A stretch of 5,389 nt of DNA from an uncultured Phycisphaerales bacterium (GTDB taxonomy: Bacteria > Planctomycetota > Phycisphaerae > WQYP01), in contig CALCHA010000413.1 in NCBI GenBank assembly GCA_937901265.1, forward strand, positions 1 through 5,389, written 5' to 3'. Positions 1 through 5,389 of the stretch are shown here, piece after piece. How positions within the stretch are numbered: position 1 is the stretch's first letter; every line of letters starts with the position of its first letter. Made by a program: the position numbers and the translations under genes. Below the pieces are notes generated by a model. It searched no databases. It saw only the letters and a list, made by a program, of their open reading frames with translations, and was not told the DNA's origin.

Positions 1-1215
1 GAAGAAGAAGACGAGTTCAAATTCGATTTCGACCTCCTGGACGCCACCAAGATCATTCCCGAGGAACTCGTGCCGGTCCGGCGCGTCGGCAAGCTCACTC
101 TGAATCGCAATCCCGACAATTTCTTCGCGGAGACGGAACAGGTCGCCTTCCATACCGGCCATGTCGTGCCTGGCATCGATTTCACCAACTACCCGCTGCT
201 GCAGGGTCGCCTCTTCTCTTACATCGACACCCAGCTGCGCCGGGTCGGCCCGAACTTCGCGGAATCGCCGATCAATCGGCCCACCTGCACGGTGCACAAC
301 AAACAGCGCGACGGTGAAGGCCGCCAGACCATCAACAAGGGCCGCGTGAACTACTTCCCCAACTCGCTGGCCAACGGCTGCCCCGCGCACTCCCCCGAAG
401 GCATGGCCGCGTTTCACAGCGTCGCCGAAAAGGTCGAGGGAGCCAAGGTCCGCCAGCGCAGCCCCAGCTTCGCCGACCACCACTCGCAGGCCACCCTCTT
501 CTGGAATTCCATGGCCTCGTGGGAAAAGAAGCACATCATCGAAGCGATCAGCTTTGAGCTGAACATGGTGGAGACGAAGGAGGTCCGCGAACGCGCCGTC
601 ACGGCCATGTTCGCCCCCGTCGCCGACGAACTCGCCGCCGGCATCGCCGAACGCATCGGCATGCCCTTCACTCCCGCAGCGGGCAAAAAGGCCAAAAGCA
701 AGCTCGCCAAGTCGCCCGCCCTCAGCATGGACCGCGGGCCCGACGCCTCGATCCGCGGCCGCAAGGTCGCCATCCTCGCCGCCGACGGCGTCGATAGCCG
801 CCACATCGCCGCCATCAAATCCCGCCTCAAGGCCGAGGGCGCGATCTGCGAAGTCATCGCCAAGGTGGCGGGCACCCTTACCGGTTCCGACGGCAAGAGC
901 ATCGCGGTCGACCGCCCCGCTCCCAACGCCCCCAGCGTCGTCTACGACGCCCTGATCGTCCCCGGCGGCGACGCCAGCGCCCAGGCCGTCGCCTCCCTCG
1001 GCGTCGCCATCCACTTCGTCGCGGAGGCCTGCGCCCACTTCAAGACCCTCGCCGCCATCGGGGCCGGCACACGCGTCCTCGAAAAAGCGGGCGTCCTGCC
1101 GTCGATGGAGGGCGTGATCACCGGCGACGACCCGCAGCGCGTCCTCGATGGCCTCGTCGAGGGCATCAAAAAGCACCGCCACTATTTGCGGAATGTCGAT
1201 TCCATCCCCGCCTGA
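1..1215 (+). CDS. katE: Large-subunit (clade 2, HPII-like) catalase, C-terminal part; 5' end outside window
   Basis: Heme catalase that dismutates hydrogen peroxide to water and oxygen in the cytoplasm. The reading frame is open from base 1, so the N-terminal part with the distal His and Asn lies outside; 404 residues are visible. Residues 70-78 (RLFSYIDTQ) hold the proximal heme ligand Tyr74. His51 in FHTGH lies 23 residues before it, the same spacing as His392 and Tyr415 of E. coli HPII, which are covalently linked there. PINRP (90-94) and [10 protein letters not shown] follow. From about residue 253 ([11 protein letters not shown]) to the end runs the DJ-1/PfpI-like flavodoxin-fold domain that defines large-subunit catalases; VPGGD (320-324) and AIGAG (352-356) are visible, and the elbow has no Cys, as expected for this non-catalytic domain. 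Oddity: the usual NDPLLQGR reads NYPLLQGR. The TGA is followed by a hairpin at 1233. Family assignment is secure. Confidence 0.97.
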   Translation, partial: EEEDEFKFDFDLLDATKIIPEELVPVRRVGKLTLNRNPDNFFAETEQVAFHTGHVVPGIDFTNYPLLQGRLFSYIDTQLRRVGPNFAESPINRPTCTVHNKQRDGEGRQTINKGRVNYFPNSLANGCPAHSPEGMAAFHSVAEKVEGAKVRQRSPSFADHHSQATLFWNSMASWEKKHIIEAISFELNMVETKEVRERAVTAMFAPVADELAAGIAERIGMPFTPAAGKKAKSKLAKSPALSMDRGPDASIRGRKVAILAADGVDSRHIAAIKSRLKAEGAICEVIAKVAGTLTGSDGKSIAVDRPAPNAPSVVYDALIVPGGDASAQAVASLGVAIHFVAEACAHFKTLAAIGAGTRVLEKAGVLPSMEGVITGDDPQRVLDGLVEGIKKHRHYLRNVDSIPA

Positions 1216-1232
1216 TCCCCCATGCATCCCAA

Positions 1233-1265
1233 GGGACGGCCGCCGCATCGCGCTGCGGCCGTCCC
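1233..1265 (+). terminator. Perfect 11-bp GC inverted repeat after katE; terminator or regulator site
   Basis: GGGACGGCCGC (1233-1243) is repeated exactly in inverse at 1255-1265, around an 11-nt loop. It begins 17 nt after the catalase stop, the place expected for a transcription terminator, and the stem would be very stable. No T-tract follows, so it is not a textbook intrinsic terminator. An alternative is suggested by its position: its centre is about 85 bp upstream of the start point predicted for the sigma-54 promoter at 1308, a distance typical for the upstream binding site of a sigma-54 activator. The repeat is seen directly; its role is inferred. Confidence 0.5.
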
Positions 1266-1307
1266 GGCCGACGCGCCAGGACCCCCCTCGACGATTTACT
1301 GCTGAGA

Positions 1308-1322
1308 TGGCACAACTCTTGC
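1308..1322 (+). promoter_or_regulatory. Sigma-54 (RpoN) -24/-12 promoter
   Basis: TGGCACAACTCTTGC matches the established RpoN consensus TGGCAC-R-N4-TTGC at every defined position, with GG at -25/-24 and GC at -13/-12 in the required 10-bp register. Only the next base (G where A/T is preferred) departs. It lies on the strand of the small membrane protein gene, and the start point would fall near 1334, giving a leader of about 48 nt. Such promoters need an ATP-driven activator of the NtrC type; none is encoded in the window. The match is seen directly; activity is inferred. Confidence 0.8.
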
Positions 1323-1340
1323 GTTCAGCTTCCCCAGAGG

Positions 1341-1363
1341 CTGACAGGGTGTCGGTCTGTCAG
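1341..1363 (+). promoter_or_regulatory. Leader hairpin or operator-like palindrome before the DUF3309 gene
   Basis: CTGACAG (1341-1347) and CTGTCAG (1357-1363) form a perfect 7-bp inverted repeat with a 9-nt loop, extendable by two G-U pairs in RNA. It lies just downstream of the predicted sigma-54 start point and ends 9 nt before the GGGTGA ribosome-binding candidate (1372-1377). It could stabilise the short mRNA, control ribosome access or bind a repressor as DNA. The repeat is clear; the function is not. Confidence 0.45.
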
Positions 1364-1381
1364 TTCCCCATGGGTGAATAT

Positions 1382-1546
1382 ATGAATTCGACCGCACGCA
1401 CCGTCCTCATTGTCCTGCTTGTCCTGCTTTTGCTGGGCGCCCTGCCCATCTTCCCCTACAGCGCGGGATGGGGGGTTTACCCCAGCGGCGGACTCGGTCT
1501 CGTCCTGGTGATCGTCATCATTCTTCTGGTCATCGGCCGCATCTGA
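1382..1546 (+). CDS. DUF3309 family small two-helix membrane protein
   Basis: A 54-residue protein that is almost entirely hydrophobic. Helix 1 spans about residues 7-23 (TVLIVLLVLLLLGALPI), the short loop carries PYSAGWGVYPSGGLG, and helix 2 spans about 39-52, ending GRI. The pattern LLGALP..PYS.GWG..PSGGLGL...LL.GRI is the hallmark of the DUF3309 family, whose members are about 50 residues long and have no established function. It should sit in the inner membrane. ATG 1382 is chosen because it gives the usual family length and has GGGTGA (1372-1377) 4 nt upstream. An in-frame ATG at 1370 would add MGEY and has no clear ribosome-binding site. Expression is probably driven by the sigma-54 promoter at 1308. 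It converges on the exopolyphosphatase gene, 23 bp away, with no room for a hairpin terminator between them. Confidence 0.9.
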   Translation: MNSTARTVLIVLLVLLLLGALPIFPYSAGWGVYPSGGLGLVLVIVIILLVIGRI

Positions 1547-1569
1547 TCCGTCCCTCCCCCGCCCCGCTC

Positions 1570-3213
1570 TCACCGCGTCGGCGCAAGGCGGCATGCCCGG
1601 CGAAAGGTCGCCTCGAACATCTCCGTCTTGTGCATCGCCGCCCACATCTCCAGCGCCGGATCGTTCTGCGCGGTCAGGCGGATCGTCACCGACTGCGCCG
1701 TCGTGTGTGTCTGCACCTTCGTGATGTTCCCGTAATGCCCCCGGTCCAGCCCGTCGGCGATCCGCAGAATCGACGCCAGCTTCCGCACCAGCAACTGCGA
1801 CGCAACATCCAGCGCCTGAAACTCCAGGTGCGCTTTCTTCGGCGGGCTCTTGCGGTGATAGCGTGCGATGTTCGCCAGCAGGTCCAGCTCCTGCAGCGAA
1901 AACCCCTCCAGGTCCCCGTTGCGAATCAGATACGCCGAATGCTTGTGATGGCCCGAGTGCCCGATGTGCCACCCGATGTCATGCAGCAGCGCCGCGAACT
2001 CCAGCAGCTCCCGCTCGCGCTTCCCCAACCCATGCAGCTTCGCCAGCGCATCAAACAACTGCAGCGCCAGCCGCGCCACCTGCAGCGCATGCTTCTCATC
2101 AAAATTGCAGCGCCACGCCAGCTCAAACACCGACCGCCGCCGCGGGTCCGGGTACTGCACCGACAGCTTGATCTTCGGCCAGTGCGTGTGCATGTAATCG
2201 ATGATCATCCCCTCCCGCAACGCCCGGTCGCACAGGTCAATGTGCGTGAAGCCCAGCTTGTCGAAGAGATGATCCACCAGCGCCGCCCCCGCGCCGATCT
2301 GCTCGGCACGGTCCGGGTCCAGCCCCGGTAGCCGCCGCCGCTCTTTCAGAGGCAGCTTGCGCAACTGCTTGTAGATCGCGGTGAAATCTTCCCGCTCCAT
2401 GTGGGTGAGCAGTCGATGTCGCGCCGCCGACTCCCCGTGCCGCAGCGCCGCCATCGCCGCCAGATTCTCCAGCGTCCCTGACGTGCCGATGAGCCGCAGC
2501 GGAGCCAACGCCCGAATCCGCGCCAGCACCGGCTTGAGCATCTCCTTCAGGTGCGTCTCCAGCCGCTGATATTCCTTATTGGATGGCGGATCGGCCCGCA
2601 GAAACTGCTGCGCCAGCCGCGATGCGCCCAGCGGATAGGAATCCAGCAGCAGGGCCTTGTCGTTGGTCCCCACGATCAGCTCCGCCGACCCCCCGCCGAT
2701 GTCGAGAATCAGCGAGGGCCCCACCGTCGTGCGTCCCTCGCCGGCCGCATGGCTGTCCACATCCATCGCCGAGCGCACCGCCAGGTAAATCAGCCGTGCT
2801 TCTTCGTGCGCGGAAATCACCTGGATGGAGAGGTTCAGCCGCTCCCGCGCCAGCTCCACGAAGTCGCCCCCGTTGGCCGACTCGCGCACGGCGGAGGTGG
2901 CATACGCCAGCACCACGTCGGCATCCAGCCCGCGCGCGATCTTCTGATACCGCCCCAGGGCCTCCATGGTGTGCGCGATCACCCCCGGCGCCAGCCGCCG
3001 CTGCACCAGCCCCCCCGCGCCCAGATGCGTCGAATCCTTGTCCGACGACAGCGTCTTGAACGCCAGGTTCGGCGTGACCTCCACGACGATCATGTGCAGC
3101 GAGTTGGTCCCGATATCGATGGCGGCGATCCGCAGCCCGTGCGGCGTCGCCGCCGCCTTCCCCCGACCCGCCCGCACCCGGTGGCTTCGCTGCACTGACG
3201 TCTTGCCCTTCAT
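1570..3213 (-). CDS. ppx: Exopolyphosphatase, Ppx/GppA family
   Basis: A 547-residue protein; E. coli Ppx has 513. The family removes terminal phosphates from polyphosphate, and some members cleave the 5' phosphate of pppGpp. The N-terminal actin-like (ASKHA) half shows the first phosphate loop DIGTNS (33-38), the HEEARLIY segment (136-143) whose second Glu (E138) aligns with catalytic E121 of E. coli Ppx, and DIGGGSAEL (171-179), with D171 aligning with D143. GTSGTLENLAAM lies at 243-254. The C-terminal half is an HD-type helical domain: LLHDIGWHIGHSGHHKHSAYLI (409-430) and RYHRKSPP (451-458). The first 25 residues are basic and not conserved. The start is the only ATG before DIGTNS that gives the full domain; no Shine-Dalgarno sequence precedes it, and a promoter candidate sits just upstream. 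Ppx versus GppA activity cannot be decided from sequence alone. No polyphosphate kinase gene is nearby. Confidence 0.95.
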   Translation of the reverse strand: MKGKTSVQRSHRVRAGRGKAAATPHGLRIAAIDIGTNSLHMIVVEVTPNLAFKTLSSDKDSTHLGAGGLVQRRLAPGVIAHTMEALGRYQKIARGLDADVVLAYATSAVRESANGGDFVELARERLNLSIQVISAHEEARLIYLAVRSAMDVDSHAAGEGRTTVGPSLILDIGGGSAELIVGTNDKALLLDSYPLGASRLAQQFLRADPPSNKEYQRLETHLKEMLKPVLARIRALAPLRLIGTSGTLENLAAMAALRHGESAARHRLLTHMEREDFTAIYKQLRKLPLKERRRLPGLDPDRAEQIGAGAALVDHLFDKLGFTHIDLCDRALREGMIIDYMHTHWPKIKLSVQYPDPRRRSVFELAWRCNFDEKHALQVARLALQLFDALAKLHGLGKRERELLEFAALLHDIGWHIGHSGHHKHSAYLIRNGDLEGFSLQELDLLANIARYHRKSPPKKAHLEFQALDVASQLLVRKLASILRIADGLDRGHYGNITKVQTHTTAQSVTIRLTAQNDPALEMWAAMHKTEMFEATFRRACRLAPTR

Positions 3214-3220
3214 CCCGGAG

Positions 3221-3249
3221 ATTATGAAGACCCGAGCCCACCTCGTCTA
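3221..3249 (-). promoter_or_regulatory. Candidate sigma-70-type promoter of ppx
   Basis: Reading the minus strand, TAGACG (3249-3244, 4 of 6 to TTGACA) is followed after exactly 17 bp by CATAAT (3226-3221, 5 of 6 to TATAAT). Only 7 nt separate the -10 box from the ppx ATG, so transcription would start at or beside the A of the start codon and the mRNA would be leaderless. This fits the absence of a ribosome-binding site. Two moderate boxes could occur by chance. Confidence 0.45.
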
Positions 3250-3313
3250 TCCACGCACCCCGCGGTCCCTCGATCCCTTGCCGCCGCCGCGACGGGCGCA
3301 TCAGAGATCCTGC

Positions 3314-3342
3314 TGGACATGCCCCGCTGCCCCTCAGAGAAT
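3314..3342 (+). promoter_or_regulatory. Candidate sigma-70-type promoter of the 357-residue protein gene
   Basis: TGGACA (3314-3319, 5 of 6 to TTGACA), a 17-bp spacer, then GAGAAT (3337-3342, 4 of 6 to TATAAT). The start point would be near 3349, giving a leader of about 27 nt that contains the AGGAGGT ribosome-binding site. It shares the 162-bp divergent region with the ppx promoter but does not overlap it. The rest of that region (3250-3313) shows no clear site. Confidence 0.4.
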
Positions 3343-3365
3343 TACCCCTCTCCCCCCACGCACCC

Positions 3366-3372
3366 AGGAGGT
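3366..3372 (+). promoter_or_regulatory. Ribosome-binding site AGGAGGT
   Basis: A full anti-16S match, AGGAGGT, ends 3 nt before ATG 3376. It decides that start over the in-frame upstream ATG at 3319, which has no such site and lies before the predicted transcription start point. Confidence 0.8.
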
Positions 3373-3375
3373 CCC

Positions 3376-4449
3376 ATGAACGACGACACCCAAGCCCTCT
3401 GGGGCGTCGCCGGTCTCCTCGCCGCCGCCCTCCTCATCGCTCTTCTCGCCCGCCCCACGCCGCCGGGGGGAGTTCCCTCTTTCGCCCCGACCCGCGCCGC
3501 CGCACCAACGCAGCCCGCGCCCGAACTCCCCCCACCGCCCCTGCTTGCCCCGCCTCACGCCGGCCGCGCCCTTCCCGTCCCCCCCGCCATCCCCGCTCCC
3601 CGGCCGGTCGTCACCCTCCTCCAACTCGGCAACGATATCCTCGCCCCAGACCGCCGCCTGCACCGCGACATCCTCCCCCACGCCGTCTACGACACCTACA
3701 CCGACGGCCGCGGCATCTGGCGCTTCATGGAGGGCGGCGGCCACGTCTCGCTCACCCCCGCCCCGCCCCTCACCGACGCACCCTTCCTTGCCGCCATGGC
3801 CAACCCCGACGCCAAGGCCCTGCCCACCTTTGCCTGGCCCTCCGTCGACGCCATGGAACGCATCGACCCCGCCGCCGCCCTCCAGGACACCCTCCCCGTC
3901 GCCAACTCCGGCTTTGACAAAACCCTCGGCACCATCCACCTGGGCATCAACCGCGCGCTGCAGGCGGAGGATGGCACCGTTTTTCTGGTCATCAGCGAAT
4001 CCCTCGTTGGCATGCCACCCTCCACCCCCCTGCCGCCGCTCTCCCTCCGCGCCGCCGACAAGACCTCCTCGCCCGGCCTCGTGGGCCAGATCGACGTCCC
4101 CGGCCGCCGCCTGCTGCTCGCCATCGTCGTGGCCGCGAAGCCCATCGCCGGCGATCACCACTTCATGCTCGATCTGGTCCTGGGCGAAGGGCCCGACGCC
4201 CAGACGACGCGCGTCGACATGCACGCCCAGCCGGAGGAACTCCACCTGCGTGACGCCGCCGACGGGTTCTTCGGACTCCTCTCGCTGCTCGATGGCGTCA
4301 CCCCCGTCGCGGTCACCACCTGGACGCTCTCCCCCGACGCCGCCGCGCTCACCCCCACCCACCAGCACCTCGCCACCTTCACCCGCGACCAGTTCGCCGG
4401 CACCCTCTTCGCCCAAATCGCCGACCGCCGCACCCTGCTCAGTCGCTGA
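3376..4449 (+). CDS. Unrecognised membrane-anchored protein with proline-rich linker
   Basis: A 357-residue protein that I cannot assign to a family. Residues 8-25 (LWGVAGLLAAALLIALLA) form one hydrophobic helix after a short acidic N-terminus. No lipobox Cys is present, so it is probably an uncleaved anchor. Residues 27-77 are a Pro/Ala-rich spacer, followed by a mixed alpha/beta region from about 78 to the end, presumably outside the cytoplasmic membrane. Distinct stretches include VYDTYTDGRGIWRFMEGGG (104-122), GTVFLVISESL (200-210), a hydrophobic RRLLLAIVVAAKPI (244-257) and HHFMLDLVLGEGP (261-273). No Cys occurs anywhere in the protein. Codon use matches the neighbours (C-rich third positions, all Arg as CGN), which supports this strand against the long Gly-rich frame on the other strand. 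The gene has its own strong ribosome-binding site and promoter candidate. It is 111 bp from the tRNA gene, with no clear hairpin between. Confidence 0.8.
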   Translation: MNDDTQALWGVAGLLAAALLIALLARPTPPGGVPSFAPTRAAAPTQPAPELPPPPLLAPPHAGRALPVPPAIPAPRPVVTLLQLGNDILAPDRRLHRDILPHAVYDTYTDGRGIWRFMEGGGHVSLTPAPPLTDAPFLAAMANPDAKALPTFAWPSVDAMERIDPAAALQDTLPVANSGFDKTLGTIHLGINRALQAEDGTVFLVISESLVGMPPSTPLPPLSLRAADKTSSPGLVGQIDVPGRRLLLAIVVAAKPIAGDHHFMLDLVLGEGPDAQTTRVDMHAQPEELHLRDAADGFFGLLSLLDGVTPVAVTTWTLSPDAAALTPTHQHLATFTRDQFAGTLFAQIADRRTLLSR

Positions 4450-4504
4450 AGGTGAAGCCCTCGACCCCGCTTCCCCCGCGCGAAAAACCTCCTCCTGATG
4501 CCCA

Positions 4505-4533
4505 TTGAACCCCCCTGCCCCTTGCCCTATCGT
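4505..4533 (+). promoter_or_regulatory. Candidate promoter of the tRNA gene
   Basis: TTGAAC (4505-4510, 4 of 6), a 17-bp spacer and TATCGT (4528-4533, 4 of 6). The start point would be near 4540, about 21 nt before the tRNA 5' end, a usual length for a tRNA leader. It sits in the 111-bp gap after the 357-residue protein gene, which otherwise shows only pyrimidine-rich sequence. The fit of spacing and position is better than that of the boxes themselves. Confidence 0.4.
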
Positions 4534-4560
4534 AACGCTCACCCCGTGCGCCCCTCCCGC

Positions 4561-4634
4561 CCGCCCATAGCCCAATCGGATAGAGCATCTGCCTTCTAAG
4601 CAGATGGTTGCAGGTTCGAGTCCCGCTGGGCGCA
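4561..4634 (+). tRNA. tRNA-Arg (anticodon TCT) with three mispaired stem positions
   Basis: All arms and loops have standard lengths (74 nt, CCA not encoded). The anticodon stem TCTGC/GCAGA is perfect and closes the loop CTTCTAA, placing TCT at 4595-4597; this reads AGA and, less well, AGG. The T-loop TTCGAGT (4615-4621) and D-loop GG (4578-4579) are normal, and the discriminator base is A4634. Three pairs are broken: C4561 with C4633 (position 1:72), C4572 with A4584 (12:23) and A4612 with C4624 (51:63). The usual bacterial sequence at these places, as I recall it, would pair (G1, T12, T63). The gene may be functional with a weakened fold, or it may be decaying. The candidate promoter upstream favours expression. 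Confidence 0.88.
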
Positions 4635-4735
4635 ATCTTTCCGCACGCCGCTCCCTCCGGCAGAACCGCCGCGTGTAAGGACCCTCCCCCGGCGGCAACG
4701 TACCGCATACACCGCCCCTTTAGGATGGCTCTGCC

Positions 4736-5389
4736 ATGGGTATTTTCCTCCTCACCGACCCCCGCGGTTGGCATGCCGCCATCTTCATCGCCGCCACCGC
4801 CGGCATCGTCATGGCCCAGGGGGCAGCCGACGCCCTCCCTGCCGATTCCCAGCCCGCCGGTGCCGCCGGCCCCGCCACCCAGCCCGGTCCCCCCAAACCC
4901 CTTCCACCGGAGGTAGTCGCCATGTTCGGCGGACCATCCATCGAAGAGCAAAACCTCCGCGCCCTCCAGAAAACCCTCGGCTCCACGCCCGAAGAATGGA
5001 AGGTCATCCGGCCCCTCCTGCAGAACGTCATGGCCGCCGCCAAAGGCCTTGAACCCCAGGATGCCCCGCCCGCCAATACCTGGGGCGGCGGCGACTGGGC
5101 CAACGGCAGCTTCACCGGCCCCGGCGAAACGGCCGGAGGCCAGCGCCCCCAATGGGGTACCCCGCCCACCAAACCCGACGACGCCCCCACCACCGCCCCC
5201 GCCGCCGCCGCCCCCGCACCCGATCAGGCTGCCCAGCTCGCCCACACCGCCACCCTCAACCAGGCGATGGGCGATCTGAAAAAGCTCATCGTCGGGGTAA
5301 ACGAAGCCAGCGACGCCGCCCTGCACCGCCAGGTCGAAGTCGTCCGCAAAGCCCGCCAGCGTGCCGAGGCACAACTAGCCGCCGCCACT
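4736..5389 (+). CDS. Secreted or membrane-attached hypothetical protein, 3' end outside window
   Basis: The frame stays open to the right edge (218 residues visible). Residues 14-27 (AAIFIAATAGIVMA) are hydrophobic and ADA (31-33) could be a signal peptidase site, so export is likely from this start. An Ala/Pro/Gln linker (34-62) leads to a small helical motif IEEQNLRALQKTL then STPEEWKVIRPLLQNVM (69-99). After a Gly/Pro/Trp-rich and then Ala-rich low-complexity stretch comes a charged helix (about 167-218), probably coiled coil. This layout resembles uncharacterised secreted planctomycete proteins with 'EEW.VI.P....V' motifs; I know no function. ATG 4736 is the first possible start after the in-frame TAG at 4721, with AGGA (4722-4725) 10 nt upstream. 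A better ribosome-binding site precedes Met63 (ATG 4922), so the true start could be there, which would remove the signal peptide. It may be co-transcribed with the tRNA, because the 101-bp gap between them shows no good promoter. Confidence 0.75.
   Translation, partial: MGIFLLTDPRGWHAAIFIAATAGIVMAQGAADALPADSQPAGAAGPATQPGPPKPLPPEVVAMFGGPSIEEQNLRALQKTLGSTPEEWKVIRPLLQNVMAAAKGLEPQDAPPANTWGGGDWANGSFTGPGETAGGQRPQWGTPPTKPDDAPTTAPAAAAPAPDQAAQLAHTATLNQAMGDLKKLIVGVNEASDAALHRQVEVVRKARQRAEAQLAAAT
4909..4914 (+). promoter_or_regulatory. Internal Shine-Dalgarno sequence before Met63 of the right-hand gene
   Basis: GGAGGT lies 7 nt before the in-frame ATG at 4922, close to the ideal distance and stronger than the AGGA before ATG 4736. 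It may mark the real gene start, a second start giving a form without the signal peptide, or simply the Glu-Val codons GAG GTA in a permissive context. Confidence 0.45.

Noticed and set aside
1148..1381. N-terminal extension of the DUF3309 frame back into katE
   Set aside because: The extension would give 132 residues of unrelated Arg/Pro-rich sequence, overlap the catalase and contain the sigma-54 promoter; the family length is about 54 residues.
1468..2331. Arg/Pro-rich 287-codon + strand frame across the ppx gene
   Set aside because: Opposite-strand shadow of ppx, whose conserved motifs lie on the minus strand throughout.
3971..3990. A second TGGCAC followed by a T-run inside the 357-residue protein gene
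   Set aside because: No TTGC in the required register, so it fails the sigma-54 -12 element.
4666..4695. CCGCCG / CGGCGG inverted repeat after the tRNA gene
   Set aside because: Only 6 bp with an 18-nt loop and no T-tract; expected by chance in such GC-rich sequence, so it is not called a terminator.
3334..4698. A 454-codon open frame on the minus strand
   Set aside because: Its translation is Gly/Val/Glu-rich low complexity, it overlaps the 357-residue + strand gene almost completely and it runs through the tRNA gene (GLEPATICLEGRCSIRLGYGR is antisense tRNA read as protein). It is a GC-rich shadow frame.
5185..5222. Run of GCC/CCC triplets that looks like a short repeat array
   Set aside because: It is Ala/Pro low-complexity coding sequence in the right-hand gene, without a regular unit.
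4439..5374. A 311-codon open frame on the minus strand
   Set aside because: Gly-rich shadow of the right-hand gene; SGTRTCNHLLRRQMLYPIG is again antisense tRNA sequence, a well-known annotation artefact.

Overview
The window is GC-rich, with C or G in most third codon positions. It reads as ordinary bacterial chromosome: five protein genes (two cut by the window edges) and one tRNA gene, with no insertion sequence, CRISPR array or phage gene visible. The best guess for the organism is a high-GC member of the Planctomycetota, perhaps Phycisphaerae. This rests on the right-hand protein, whose signal peptide, Ala/Pro linker, 'TPEEWKVIRPLLQ' motif and Ala/Lys/Arg helix resemble secreted proteins of that group as I recall them. 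The other genes occur in many phyla, so the assignment is tentative.

Left part (1-1546, + strand): the last 404 residues of a large-subunit KatE-type catalase, with the proximal heme Tyr, the HPII-type partner His and the C-terminal DJ-1/PfpI-like domain. A strong GC hairpin follows. Next is a 54-residue two-helix membrane protein of the DUF3309 family, preceded by a near-perfect sigma-54 (-24/-12) promoter and a small hairpin in the leader. This is the most interesting regulatory unit in the window.

Middle (1570-3375): a complete Ppx/GppA-family exopolyphosphatase gene on the minus strand, convergent with the DUF3309 gene (23 bp apart). Its predicted sigma-70-type promoter would start the mRNA at or next to the start codon, so it may be leaderless. 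A 162-bp divergent region separates it from the next gene and carries promoter candidates for both directions.

Right part (3376-5389, + strand): an unrecognised 357-residue protein with one N-terminal membrane anchor and a proline-rich linker; a tRNA-Arg(UCU) gene with three mispaired stem positions and its own candidate promoter; and a secreted or membrane-attached protein that runs off the right edge and has a second strong internal translation start signal. None of the five genes uses the AGA or AGG codons that this tRNA would read.

Catalase, exopolyphosphatase and a sigma-54-driven small membrane protein fit a general stress and envelope theme. The mixed orientations, separate promoters and a hairpin between genes argue that they are independent units, not one operon.
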